From Verrucomicrobiota bacterium (GTDB lineage Bacteria > Verrucomicrobiota > Verrucomicrobiia > Opitutales > Opitutaceae), in assembly GCA_023416735.1 (NCBI GenBank), contig JAEZGX010000026.1, forward strand, positions 1-64,000: 64,000 nucleotides of DNA. Reading direction: 5' to 3'. A model generated the notes under the pieces. It saw only the letters and a list, made by a program, of their open reading frames with translations. It ran no database searches and was not told the DNA's origin. Each line of letters opens with the position of its first letter. Position 1 is the first letter of the stretch. Made by a program: the position numbers and the translations under genes. Below, piece after piece: positions 17,280-26,301 of the stretch.

Positions 17280-20200
17280 TCACCGATACAACCATACGCG
17301 CAACAACGACAACAGTTCGTTCGTATTCACAGGCTTCGCGATATAGTCCGACGCTCCTGCCGCCAGACATTTATCCCGATCTCCTTTCATGGCTTTCGCC
17401 GTCAGCGCCAGGATCGGCAGCGTCGTGAACTTCGAGTCCTTCCGGATTTCCTTGATCGTCTGATAGCCGTCCATCTCCGGCATCATGATATCCATCAGCA
17501 CCACCGCGATGTCCGGCTGGCTTTGGATCATCTCGATCGCCTGCCGCCCGTTCATCGCGCTCACGACTTCCATCTCCTGGTTCTCCAACATCGTCGTCAG
17601 CGCGAAAATGTTCCGCGCATCGTCGTCCACCACGAGCACCTTGCGGCCGCACAGCACTTCGTTCGACGCATGCAGATGGTCCAGCATCTTCTGCTTCGCT
17701 TCCGGCAGATTGCTCACCACGCGATGCAGGAAGAGCGCGGTCTCATCGAACAACCGCTCCGGCGATTGCACGTCTTTCACGAGCACGCTCTTCGCTACCG
17801 TCCGCAACTGCTGCTCCTCCTCCCGCGAGAGATCCTTGCCCGTGAACACCACGATCGGGATGTCCCGCAGCGCCGGCTCTGCCTGCACTTTATCGAGCAG
17901 CTCGAACCCGCTCATGTCCGGCAACCGCAAATCCAGCACGCAACAATCCACCGGCTGATCCAGCAGCTTGTCGATGGCCTCCCTTCCCGTCGACGCCGTC
18001 GAGATCTCGATATCGTCGTGCTGCAGCAGCTCCACGATGCTCTGCCGCTCCACGTCGTTGTCCTCGACCACGAGCAGCCGCTTCGTGTGCGGTTCGACGA
18101 ATTTCTTGATCCGCTCGAAACACTGCTCGAGCCCTTCCGTCGTCGTCGGCTTCACCGTGTAGGAAAACGCCCCGCGCGACAGCGCGTGCGACCGCTCCTC
18201 CTCCACCGAGATGATCTGCACCGGAATGTGCCGCGTCGTCGGACTGAGCTTCAGGTTGTTCAACACCGTCCACCCAAGCATGTCCGGCAGAAACACATCC
18301 AGCGTGATCGCCGTCGGCTGAAATTGCCGCGCCAGCGTCAGCGCCGCATTTCCGCGGGTCGCCACGATCCCCTTGAATCCTTTCTCCCGGGCCAAACCGA
18401 GCAGCACCCGCGCGTAGTGCGGATCGTCTTCCACGATCAACAAGCTGCGGTCGCCCGGTTGCACCGACTCGCGGTCGTCGAGAATCACTTCTTCACGCGG
18501 CGAGGGCAGCATGATCGGCGAAGCCGGCGACGCGGAACGCGCCTTCTCCGGCGCCGGTTCGATGTAATACAACGGCAAATACAGCGTGAAGGTGCTGCCC
18601 TGCCCGAGATTGCTGTTCAATCGGATCTCGCCGCCGAGGAGCGCCGCCAGCTCGCGCGAGATCGAAAGTCCCAATCCCGTGCCGCCATACTTGCGGCTCG
18701 TGCCCGCGTCCGCCTGCTGAAACGCCTCGAAGATCAGCTTCTGCTTTTCCTGCGCGATGCCGATACCGGTATCGCTGATCGAAAACGCGATCACCTGCGG
18801 CGCCCGGCTCAGCGCGGGATGCCCATGCGTCCAGCCTTCCGTCGCGGCCTGCACTTTCACGCCGACCTGTCCGTGCGAGGTGAACTTGAACGCATTCGAC
18901 AGAAGATTCTTCAAGATCTGCTGCAGCCGCTTCGGATCGGTCGTGATCGTGCGCGGCAAGCCCGACGAAAACTCCACTTGGAAGGGCAGGTTCTTCGCTT
19001 CCGCCACGTGGCGGAAATTCCGCTCCACCGCATCGCGCAGCGACGTGAAGCTGATCTCCTCCGCTTCCACCGTGACCGTGCCCGATTCGATTTTCGAAAG
19101 ATCGAGAATGTCTGTGATCAGGTTCAACAAATCCGATCCCGACGAATGGATGTTGCGCGCAAACTCCACCTGCTTCGTCGACAGGTTTCCTTGCGCATTG
19201 TCCGCCAGCTGCTGCCCGAGGATCAGGATCGAGTTCAGCGGCGTGCGGAGTTCGTGCGACATGTTCGCCAGGAATTCCGATTTGTATTTCGAGGTCAGCG
19301 CAAGCTCCGCCGCCTTTTCCTCGAGCGCCCGCCGCGCTTGCTCCACTTCGGCATTCTTGCGCTCCACTTCGACGTTCTGCTCCGCGAGCTGCCGCGCCTT
19401 CTGCGCCAGCTCTTCGTTCGTCTGCGTCAGCTCCTTCTGCTGCGACTGCAATTCGACCGTCAGCTGCTGCGACTGCTTCAACAAGCCTTCCGTCCGCATC
19501 GTCGCCTCGATCGTGTTCAACACCACGCCGATCGACTGCGTCAGCTGCTCGAGGAACGACACGTGCGTGACGCTGAAGGCATGCAGCGAAGCCAGCTCGA
19601 TCACCGCCTTCGTCTGACCTTCGAACAACACCGGCAACACCACGATGCTCGCCGGCGCCGCGTCGCCGAGACTCGACTGCACGCGCGTGTAACCCGCCGG
19701 CAAATCGTTCAGCAAGATCCGCTGCTGCTCCACCGCGCACTGACCGACCAGGCCTTCGCCCAAATCGATTCGCTCCGGCTGTCCCGCATTTTGCGCATAC
19801 CCGGCCAGCAACCGCAGGAACAATTGCCCGCTGCTGTCCGCCTCCATCTGGTAAATCGTGCCTTGCTGCGCATCGACGAGCGGCGCGAGTTCCGAGAGCA
19901 ACATCTTGCCGACGGTGAAGAGATCGCGCTGGCCCTGCAGCATGCGCGTGAACTTGGCGAGATTCGTCTTCAGCCAGTCCTGCTCCTGATTCGTCTCCGT
20001 GGTGACACGAAGATTATAGATCATCGTGTTGATGTTGTCTTTCAGCTCCGCCACCTCACCGCGCGCATCGACCTGAATCGATCGCGTCAAATCGCCCTTC
20101 GTCACCGCCGTTGCCACTTCCGCGATCGCGCGCACCTGCGTCGTCAGATTCGCCGCGAGCAAATTCACATTGCCGGTCAAATCCTTCCACGTGCCCGCCG

Positions 20201-23200
20201 CGCCCGGCACGTGCGCCTGGCCGCCGAGCCGGCCTTCGACACCGACTTCGCGCGCCACATTCGTCACCTGCTCGGCAAACGTCGCGAGGGTGTCGGTCAT
20301 GTTGTTGATCGTCTCCGCCAGCGCCGCGACTTCGCCTTTCGCCTCCACGGTCAGCTTCTGCCGCAGATTTCCGTCCGCCACCGCCGTCACCACTTTCACA
20401 ATACCGCGCACCTGATCCGTCAGATTCGCGGCCATCAGATTCACATTGTCGGTCAAATCCTTCCACGTGCCCGCCACGCCCGGCACCTGCGCCTGACCGC
20501 CGAGCTTGCCTTCCGTGCCGACTTCGCGCGCCACGCGCGTCACTTCCGCGGCAAAACTGTTCAGCTGGTCCACCATCGTGTTGATCGTGTTCTTCAGCTC
20601 CAGAATTTCGCCTTTCACATCGACCGTGATCTTGCGCGACAAATCCCCGCGCGCGACCGCCGTCGTCACGTCCGCGATGTTGCGCACCTGCGCCGTCAAA
20701 TTGCCGCCCATCGCGTTCACCGAATCGGTCAAATCCTTCCACGTGCCCGCCACACCCGGCACGACCGCCTGCACGCCGAGTCGTCCTTCCGTTCCGACTT
20801 CACGCGCCACGCGCGTCACTTCCGACGCAAACGATCGCAACTGCTCCACCATCGTGTTGATGGTTTCCTTCAGCTGCAAAATCTCGCCGCGCACATCCAC
20901 CGTGATCTTGCGCGACAAGTCGCCGTTCGCGACGGCGATCGTCACTTCCGCGATGTTGCGCACCTGCGTCGTCAAGTTGTTCGCCATCGAATTCACGTTG
21001 TCCGTGAGATCCTTCCACGTGCCCGCCACGCCCGGCACTTCCGCCTGTCCGCCGAGCTTTCCTTCCGTGCCGACTTCGCGCGCCACACGCGTCACTTCCG
21101 ACGCAAATCCGTTCAACTGATCCACCATCGTGTTGATGGTGTTCTTCAGTTCCAAAATCTCCCCGCGCACATCCACCGTGATCTTGCGCGACAAGTCGCC
21201 CTTCGCGACCGCCGTCGTCACTTCCGCGATGTTGCGCACCTGACCGGTCAGATTCGCCGCCATCGAATTCACATTATCGGTCAAATCCTTCCACGTGCCC
21301 GCCACGCCTTGCACCTGCGCCTGGCCACCGAGTTTTCCTTCCGTTCCGACTTCACGCGCCACGCGCGACACTTCCGACGCGAACGCGTTCAACTGATCCA
21401 CCATCGTGTTGATCGTGTTCTTCAACGCGAGGATCTCGCCTTTCACGTCGACCGTGATCTTGCGCGACAGATCCCCGCGCGCCACCGCCGTCGTCACGTC
21501 CGCGATGTTGCGCACCTGCGTCGTCAGATTCGTCGCCATCGCATTCACCGAATCCGTCAAATCCTTCCACGTGCCCGCCACGCCCGGCACCTGCGCCTGC
21601 CCGCCGAGCGCGCCTTCCGTTCCGACTTCGCGCGCCACGCGCGTCACTTCCGCCGCAAATCCGTTCAGCTGATCCACCATCGTGTTGATGGTGTTCTTCA
21701 GCTCCAAGATTTCCCCTTTCACATCGACCGTGATCTTGCGCGACAAGTCGCCTTTCGCCACCGCCGTCGCCACCTCCGCGATGTTGCGCACCTGACCCGT
21801 CAGATTCGCCGCCATCAAATTCACATTGTCGGTCAAATCCTTCCACGTGCCCGCTACGCCCGGCACTTCGGCCTGCCCGCCGAGCTTTCCTTCCGTGCCG
21901 ACTTCGCGCGCGACACGCGACACTTCCGACGCGAATCCGTTCAACTGGTCCACCATCGTGTTGATGGTGTTCTTCAGCTCCAAAATCTCCCCGCGCACAT
22001 CCACCGTGATCTTGCGCGACAAATCGCCCTTCGCGACCGCCGTCGTCACTTCCGCAATGTTGCGCACCTGACCGGTCAGATTCGCCGCCATCGAATTCAC
22101 GTTATCCGTCAAATCCTTCCACGTGCCGGCCACGCCTTGCACCTGCGCCTGGCCGCCGAGTTTTCCTTCCGTTCCAACTTCGCGCGCCACACGCGACACT
22201 TCTGACGCGAATCCGTTCAGCTGGTCGACCATCGTGTTGATGGTGTTCTTCAGCTCCAGGATTTCGCCTTTCACATTCACCGTGATCTTGCGCGACAAAT
22301 CGCCTTTCGCGACCGCCGTCGTCACCTCCGCAATGTTGCGCACCTGACCGGTCAAGTTGGTCGCCATCGCGTTCACCGAATCGGTCAAATCCTTCCACGT
22401 GCCACCGACTCCCGGCACGACCGCCTGGCCGCCGAGTTCGCCTTCCGTGCCGACTTCGCGCGCCACGCGCGTCACCTCCGCCGCGAATCCGTTCAACTGG
22501 TCCACCATCGTGTTGATGGTGTTCTTCAGTTCCAAAATTTCCCCGCGCACTTCCACCGTGATCTTGCGCGACAAATCTCCGCGCGCCACCGCCGTCGTTA
22601 CGTCCGCGATATTGCGCACCTGCGTCGTCAGGTTGTTCGCCATCGAATTCACGTTGTCCGTGAGATCCTTCCATGTGCCCGCCACGCCGGGCACCTGCGC
22701 CTGACCGCCCAGCTTGCCTTCCGTGCCGACTTCGCGGGCCACGCGTGACACTTCCGACGCAAACGCATTCAGCCGGTCCACCATCGTGTTGATGGTTTCC
22801 TTCAACTCGAGGATCTCGCCTTTCACGTCGACCGTGATCTTCCGGGACAAATCCCCGCGCGCCACCGCCGTCGTCACTCCCGCGATGTTGCGCACCTGCG
22901 CCGTCAAATTCGACGCCATCGCGTTCACCGAATCGGTCAAATCCTTCCACGTGCCCGCCACACCCGGCACCACCGCCTGACCACCGAGCTTTCCTTCGGT
23001 GCCGACTTCGCGCGCCACGCGCGTCACCTCCGCCGCAAACGACCGCAGCTGGTCGACCATCACGTTGATCGCTTCCTTCAGCTGCAAAATCTCGCCGCGC
23101 ACATCGACCGTGATCTTTTTCGACAAGTCGCCGTTCGCGACCGCGATCGTCACTTCCGCGATGTTGCGCACCTGCGCCGTGAGATTGCCCGCCATCTGAT

Positions 23201-23855
23201 TCACCGACTCGGTCAACTCCTTCCACACGCCCGACACCTTCTTCACTTGCGCTTGGCCGCCGAGTTTGCCTTCCGTGCCGACTTCGCGCGCCACGCGAAT
23301 CACCTCCACCGAAAACGCCTCCAGCTGGCCCACCATTCCATTCACCAGCTTCGCCGTCTTCAAATACTCCCCCTTCAATGGCCGCCCGCCCAACTCCAAC
23401 GGCATCGCTTGCGAAAGATCGCCGTTCGCGACCGCACCGATCACCCGGCCCACTTCGACCGTCGGACGCGAGAGATCGTCCACGATCGAGTTGATCGCCT
23501 CCACCCGCTCCGCCCAGTTCCCCACCGCATCTCCAATCGGCAACCGTTCGCCGATCTTCCCTTCCTCACCCACCTGCCGCCGCAGCCGCAGCAAGCTCGT
23601 GTTGAACCGCTCCATCCGCGCCGTCATTTCGTTCAACCGCTCCGCCACCTTTCCATTCAACCCGGTCCAGTCCGACGCCATCCGGGTCGAGAAATCTCCC
23701 TCCACCACCCCGTCCAACGCCCGCAGCAGGTCCTTCATGAAGGCATCGCCACTGGCTTGCTCCGGCGCGACTCCATTCGAACGCGCACGTGAGCGCGGCT
23801 TCGCAGCAGCACCGGACTTCTTTTCGATACGAGCGGAACGGGGAAGGGACGACAT
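17280..23855 (-). CDS. Giant poly-HAMP hybrid histidine kinase with GAF and three receivers
   Basis: This 2191-residue soluble protein is organised as a diverged N-terminal HAMP pair (about 40-183), twelve tandem 92-residue HAMP units (184-1287), a GAF domain (about 1310-1450), a coiled coil, HisKA with phospho-acceptor His1534, an ATPase domain (GGTGLGLSI), and three receivers (about 1800-1915, 1920-2040, 2068-2191). The first receiver carries TLDVFLPD, the second VLDLRLPD and the third LMDIMMPEMDG, so all three keep the aspartate. The architecture matches fungal group III (Nik1-type) osmosensing kinases and bacterial relatives. There is no transmembrane segment, so the input is cytosolic or protein-borne. 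It is encoded directly upstream of a second hybrid kinase. Confidence 0.9.
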   Translation of the reverse strand: MSSLPRSARIEKKSGAAAKPRSRARSNGVAPEQASGDAFMKDLLRALDGVVEGDFSTRMASDWTGLNGKVAERLNEMTARMERFNTSLLRLRRQVGEEGKIGERLPIGDAVGNWAERVEAINSIVDDLSRPTVEVGRVIGAVANGDLSQAMPLELGGRPLKGEYLKTAKLVNGMVGQLEAFSVEVIRVAREVGTEGKLGGQAQVKKVSGVWKELTESVNQMAGNLTAQVRNIAEVTIAVANGDLSKKITVDVRGEILQLKEAINVMVDQLRSFAAEVTRVAREVGTEGKLGGQAVVPGVAGTWKDLTDSVNAMASNLTAQVRNIAGVTTAVARGDLSRKITVDVKGEILELKETINTMVDRLNAFASEVSRVAREVGTEGKLGGQAQVPGVAGTWKDLTDNVNSMANNLTTQVRNIADVTTAVARGDLSRKITVEVRGEILELKNTINTMVDQLNGFAAEVTRVAREVGTEGELGGQAVVPGVGGTWKDLTDSVNAMATNLTGQVRNIAEVTTAVAKGDLSRKITVNVKGEILELKNTINTMVDQLNGFASEVSRVAREVGTEGKLGGQAQVQGVAGTWKDLTDNVNSMAANLTGQVRNIAEVTTAVAKGDLSRKITVDVRGEILELKNTINTMVDQLNGFASEVSRVAREVGTEGKLGGQAEVPGVAGTWKDLTDNVNLMAANLTGQVRNIAEVATAVAKGDLSRKITVDVKGEILELKNTINTMVDQLNGFAAEVTRVAREVGTEGALGGQAQVPGVAGTWKDLTDSVNAMATNLTTQVRNIADVTTAVARGDLSRKITVDVKGEILALKNTINTMVDQLNAFASEVSRVAREVGTEGKLGGQAQVQGVAGTWKDLTDNVNSMAANLTGQVRNIAEVTTAVAKGDLSRKITVDVRGEILELKNTINTMVDQLNGFASEVTRVAREVGTEGKLGGQAEVPGVAGTWKDLTDNVNSMANNLTTQVRNIAEVTIAVANGDLSRKITVDVRGEILQLKETINTMVEQLRSFASEVTRVAREVGTEGRLGVQAVVPGVAGTWKDLTDSVNAMGGNLTAQVRNIADVTTAVARGDLSRKITVDVKGEILELKNTINTMVDQLNSFAAEVTRVAREVGTEGKLGGQAQVPGVAGTWKDLTDNVNLMAANLTDQVRGIVKVVTAVADGNLRQKLTVEAKGEVAALAETINNMTDTLATFAEQVTNVAREVGVEGRLGGQAHVPGAAGTWKDLTGNVNLLAANLTTQVRAIAEVATAVTKGDLTRSIQVDARGEVAELKDNINTMIYNLRVTTETNQEQDWLKTNLAKFTRMLQGQRDLFTVGKMLLSELAPLVDAQQGTIYQMEADSSGQLFLRLLAGYAQNAGQPERIDLGEGLVGQCAVEQQRILLNDLPAGYTRVQSSLGDAAPASIVVLPVLFEGQTKAVIELASLHAFSVTHVSFLEQLTQSIGVVLNTIEATMRTEGLLKQSQQLTVELQSQQKELTQTNEELAQKARQLAEQNVEVERKNAEVEQARRALEEKAAELALTSKYKSEFLANMSHELRTPLNSILILGQQLADNAQGNLSTKQVEFARNIHSSGSDLLNLITDILDLSKIESGTVTVEAEEISFTSLRDAVERNFRHVAEAKNLPFQVEFSSGLPRTITTDPKRLQQILKNLLSNAFKFTSHGQVGVKVQAATEGWTHGHPALSRAPQVIAFSISDTGIGIAQEKQKLIFEAFQQADAGTSRKYGGTGLGLSISRELAALLGGEIRLNSNLGQGSTFTLYLPLYYIEPAPEKARSASPASPIMLPSPREEVILDDRESVQPGDRSLLIVEDDPHYARVLLGLAREKGFKGIVATRGNAALTLARQFQPTAITLDVFLPDMLGWTVLNNLKLSPTTRHIPVQIISVEEERSHALSRGAFSYTVKPTTTEGLEQCFERIKKFVEPHTKRLLVVEDNDVERQSIVELLQHDDIEISTASTGREAIDKLLDQPVDCCVLDLRLPDMSGFELLDKVQAEPALRDIPIVVFTGKDLSREEEQQLRTVAKSVLVKDVQSPERLFDETALFLHRVVSNLPEAKQKMLDHLHASNEVLCGRKVLVVDDDARNIFALTTMLENQEMEVVSAMNGRQAIEMIQSQPDIAVVLMDIMMPEMDGYQTIKEIRKDSKFTTLPILALTAKAMKGDRDKCLAAGASDYIAKPVNTNELLSLLRVWLYR
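19995..23306 (-). repeat. Twelve in-frame tandem repeats of 276 bp encoding HAMP units
   Basis: The anchor for R-E-V occurs every 276 bases from 20245 to 23281, giving exactly twelve units without indels. Each unit runs from E-V-(T/S)-R-V-A-R-E-V-G to a final Q-L-x-x-F-A. Units 5 and 8 are identical over all 92 residues. Units 1-2 resemble 9-10, and the D-S-V-N-A-M versus D-N-V-N variants recur with a period of about three units, pointing to block duplication or gene conversion. Confidence 0.97.
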
Positions 23856-24194
23856 GGGGAAGAGAGTCTAAAAGGAACGACGCGGCTCGCGTGCGAGACC
23901 GCACTGCTTTCCGAAAACGACAAAGCGCGCGCTGTCGCTCATCGCGAGACAGCGCCGAATCGCCCTTCTCGGTGATGAAGCTTGGAGCAGCACGCAGAAG
24001 CAGGGCGCATTACGCGCGGCAGCACAGTAGCGGGCGAGGTCGCTTGGTTCCGAAAAAACCCTAACGATCCGACAGGTTTTGCCGCATGCCGCGTAAAATC
24101 CAGAATCACCGCGCTCAACTGCAAACAAGCAGATTTAGCGGCCCTTCGTGGTTAACTCACCACACGTTCATCCGCGTCTTCGGTGAGCAAAAAC
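23856..24194. other. 339-bp intergenic region upstream of the poly-HAMP kinase
   Basis: This region should contain the promoter of the kinase operon on the minus strand and the 3' end region of the dehydrogenase gene. It is less GC-rich than its surroundings. I see no convincing promoter boxes. Bases about 24153-24185 contain a degenerate copy of the cgtggttaa / tcatccgcg word repeat seen in full at 25101-25276. Confidence 0.4.
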
Positions 24195-25079
24195 TCACCC
24201 GTGCCGCCCCTTGAACGTCAGCTCGGCAACTCCGCTCTTATCCAACGCGCCCAACCCGAGCGCCACCATCCGCTCATACTGCTGCTTCGTCGCTTCCGCC
24301 AACGGCAGGTTCAATCCCGCTTCCCGTCCCAGCCGCGCCGCAATCCCGCTGTCCTTCGCTGCATGCGCCGCCGAGAAGTAACAATCGTGCGCGCGGTTCT
24401 GCATGTCCTCGCCATCCGTTTTCAACACCTGCGAATTCGCGCCCGTCTGCGCGAACACTTCCCGCAACATCTCCAAATCCAGCCCCAGCGCGGCCCCCAA
24501 TCCCAATCCTTCCGCCAACCCCGCCGTGTTGATATTCATCACCATGTTCACAAGCGCCTTCACCTGCGCCGCCGTGCCCGCCGGCCCGATATAGCGCAGC
24601 GCCGAACTCAACTTGCCCAAAAGCGGCTCCAAACGTCCGAAGACTTCCCGCTCGCCGCCACACATCAGATAAAGCGTCCCGTTGCGCGCCTGCGGGATCG
24701 ACGACGCCATGCAGGCCTCGATCGCCGCAGCCCCCGCCGCCTTCGCCCGTCGTTCCACTTCAATATGCGTGCCGGGCGTAATCGTCGCGCAATTCACAAA
24801 CGTTTTCCCCTCCGCGCCGACGAGCAACGAATCGCCCGTTTCCGCAAACACCGCCAACTGCGCCACGTCGTCCGTCACCACCGTGAAAATCACGTCCGCC
24901 GCCGCCGTGACTTGCGCCAGCGAAACCGCATGCGCCGCCCCTAGCTCCGTCGCCAGATCCGCGGCCGACGGCCCATGCGCATCGTAAACCGACGTCACCG
25001 CATATTCGCAGTCCTTCAACCGCCGCGCCATGTTGGCCCCCATCCGCCCCACGCCCACAAATCCGATTTTTTCGTTCAT
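24195..25079 (-). CDS. NAD(P)-dependent beta-hydroxyacid dehydrogenase (3-hydroxyisobutyrate dehydrogenase family)
   Basis: This 294-residue protein has an N-terminal Rossmann motif GFVGVGRMG, the family signature region (DAHGPSAADLA), the conserved N-C-A-T-I-T-P-G-T substrate strand, and an all-helical C-terminal domain with a catalytic-type lysine in KALVNMVMN. Close families are GarR, GLYR1 and 3-hydroxyisobutyrate dehydrogenase; substrate preference cannot be read off. The open frame extends to 25115, but the extension lies in a repeat-like region, so the ATG at 25079 (MNEKIGF) is preferred. It is monocistronic. Confidence 0.85.
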   Translation of the reverse strand: MNEKIGFVGVGRMGANMARRLKDCEYAVTSVYDAHGPSAADLATELGAAHAVSLAQVTAAADVIFTVVTDDVAQLAVFAETGDSLLVGAEGKTFVNCATITPGTHIEVERRAKAAGAAAIEACMASSIPQARNGTLYLMCGGEREVFGRLEPLLGKLSSALRYIGPAGTAAQVKALVNMVMNINTAGLAEGLGLGAALGLDLEMLREVFAQTGANSQVLKTDGEDMQNRAHDCYFSAAHAAKDSGIAARLGREAGLNLPLAEATKQQYERMVALGLGALDKSGVAELTFKGRHG

Positions 25080-25100
25080 GATGTTAGTAGAAAAGTTCTC

Positions 25101-25276
25101 ACCACGGATGGACACCGATGCACACGGATCAACCCCCGATCCTGAACCACGAGTTCACACGAATAACAGCCCAGCCCTCATCCGTGTCTATCCGTGGTTA
25201 AAATTTCCGATCCATAATTCCCCCGAGAAGAGGAGTGTTTTTTCATTCGTGTGAATTCGTGTCCATTCGTGGTTAA
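25101..25276. repeat. Two interleaved inverted repeats built of cacggat / cattcgtg words
   Basis: Arm A (25101-25132, accacggatggacaccgatg...) pairs with 25178-25201 (tcatccgtgtctatccgtgg). Arm B (25145-25168, aaccacgagttcacacgaat) pairs with 25242-25276 (ttcattcgtg...ttcgtggttaa). The pairs overlap in A-B-A'-B' order, so both stems can form together only as a pseudoknot. It fills the gap between two minus-strand genes. Confidence 0.75.
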
Positions 25277-25285
25277 CACCCCACC

Positions 25286-26224
25286 TCACATCCGCTCCCG
25301 CCCATGCGGCGCCGCCAAATCCATCGCCGGCCCCAGCGGCACGATCCTGGTCGGATTAATCTCCGTATGCGTCACGTAATAGTGCCGCTTGATGTGATCG
25401 AAGTTCACCAGCTCCGCGACTCCAGATTGCTGATACAAATCCTGCAGATACCCCTGCAGATTCCGATAATCCACGATCCGCCGCACGTTGCACTTGAAGT
25501 GCCCGTGATACACCGCGTCGAACCGCACAAGGGTGTTAAACAACCTCCAATCCGTTTCCACGATCCGCCGGCCGAACAAATACCGCGATCTCGCCAGCCG
25601 CACCTCCAACTCGTCCAGCGCCTCGAACAACCGCCGGCAGGCCCGTTCATACACCGCCTGTTTCGTCGCAAAGCCCGCGCGATACACGCCGTTGTTGATC
25701 CGTTCGTAAACCCACGCCGACAACTCCGCCTGCTCCTTCTTCAATTCCTCCGGAAACAACTCCACGCCGTCCGGCGCCTGAAACCCGAACGCATCGCACA
25801 ACATCCAGCAGAGGTCGTCCTCCGAGTTGTTCACGATCCGCTTCGTCTCCTTGTCCCACAACACCGGCACCGTCCACCGCCCGCGAAAATTCGGGTTCGT
25901 CGCCCGATACGCCTCCGACAAAAACGCGAATCCATTCACCGGATCGGCACTAAACCCAGGCCCGTCGCGAAACGCCCAGCCGCGCGCATCGCGCACCGGA
26001 TCCATCACCGTCATCCCGATCACGTCTTCCAATCCGAGCAGCCGCCGCACAATCGCCACCCGCGTCGCCCACGGACACGCCAGCGACACATACAAGTGAT
26101 ACCGCCCCGCGACCGCCGGATATCCACTCGCCCCATCCTTCGTGATCCATTCGCGAAACGCATCCTCCTGCCGCTCGAACTCTCCATCGACTTGCTCAGC
26201 TTCGAATTGCGGCCGCGGCTCCAT
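25286..26224 (-). CDS. Glutathionyl-hydroquinone reductase (GST xi/omega class)
   Basis: This 312-residue protein reduces glutathionyl-hydroquinones with glutathione. The catalytic cysteine is in LYVSLACPWATR, inside the thioredoxin-fold N-terminal domain, followed by NNSEDDL, which binds glutathione in this family. The C-terminal helical domain carries ETDWRLFNTLVRFD and FKCNVRRI, and length matches YqjG/EcmB proteins (about 310-330). The ATG at 26224 is the natural start. The cytoplasmic enzyme probably protects against quinone stress. No quinone-degrading genes are adjacent. Confidence 0.92.
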   Translation of the reverse strand: MEPRPQFEAEQVDGEFERQEDAFREWITKDGASGYPAVAGRYHLYVSLACPWATRVAIVRRLLGLEDVIGMTVMDPVRDARGWAFRDGPGFSADPVNGFAFLSEAYRATNPNFRGRWTVPVLWDKETKRIVNNSEDDLCWMLCDAFGFQAPDGVELFPEELKKEQAELSAWVYERINNGVYRAGFATKQAVYERACRRLFEALDELEVRLARSRYLFGRRIVETDWRLFNTLVRFDAVYHGHFKCNVRRIVDYRNLQGYLQDLYQQSGVAELVNFDHIKRHYYVTHTEINPTRIVPLGPAMDLAAPHGRERM

Positions 26225-26301
26225 CCTTCACCACTGCCGCCACTCGCGATTTTTCTCAACTGCCTTCGCGCCCCCGCCCCTCCCACCGCGCCGCGCCGCG
26301 A

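Noticed and set aside
17226..22205. 1659-codon open frame antisense to the poly-HAMP kinase
   Set aside because: It is a shadow created by periodic, G-ending codons of the repeat array. Its translation is Arg/His-rich low complexity, repeats every 92 residues like the sense gene, and has no credible start or family.
19995..23306. CRISPR-like periodicity
   Set aside because: The 276-bp period is in frame and encodes HAMP domains; there are no short direct repeats with unique spacers and no cas genes.
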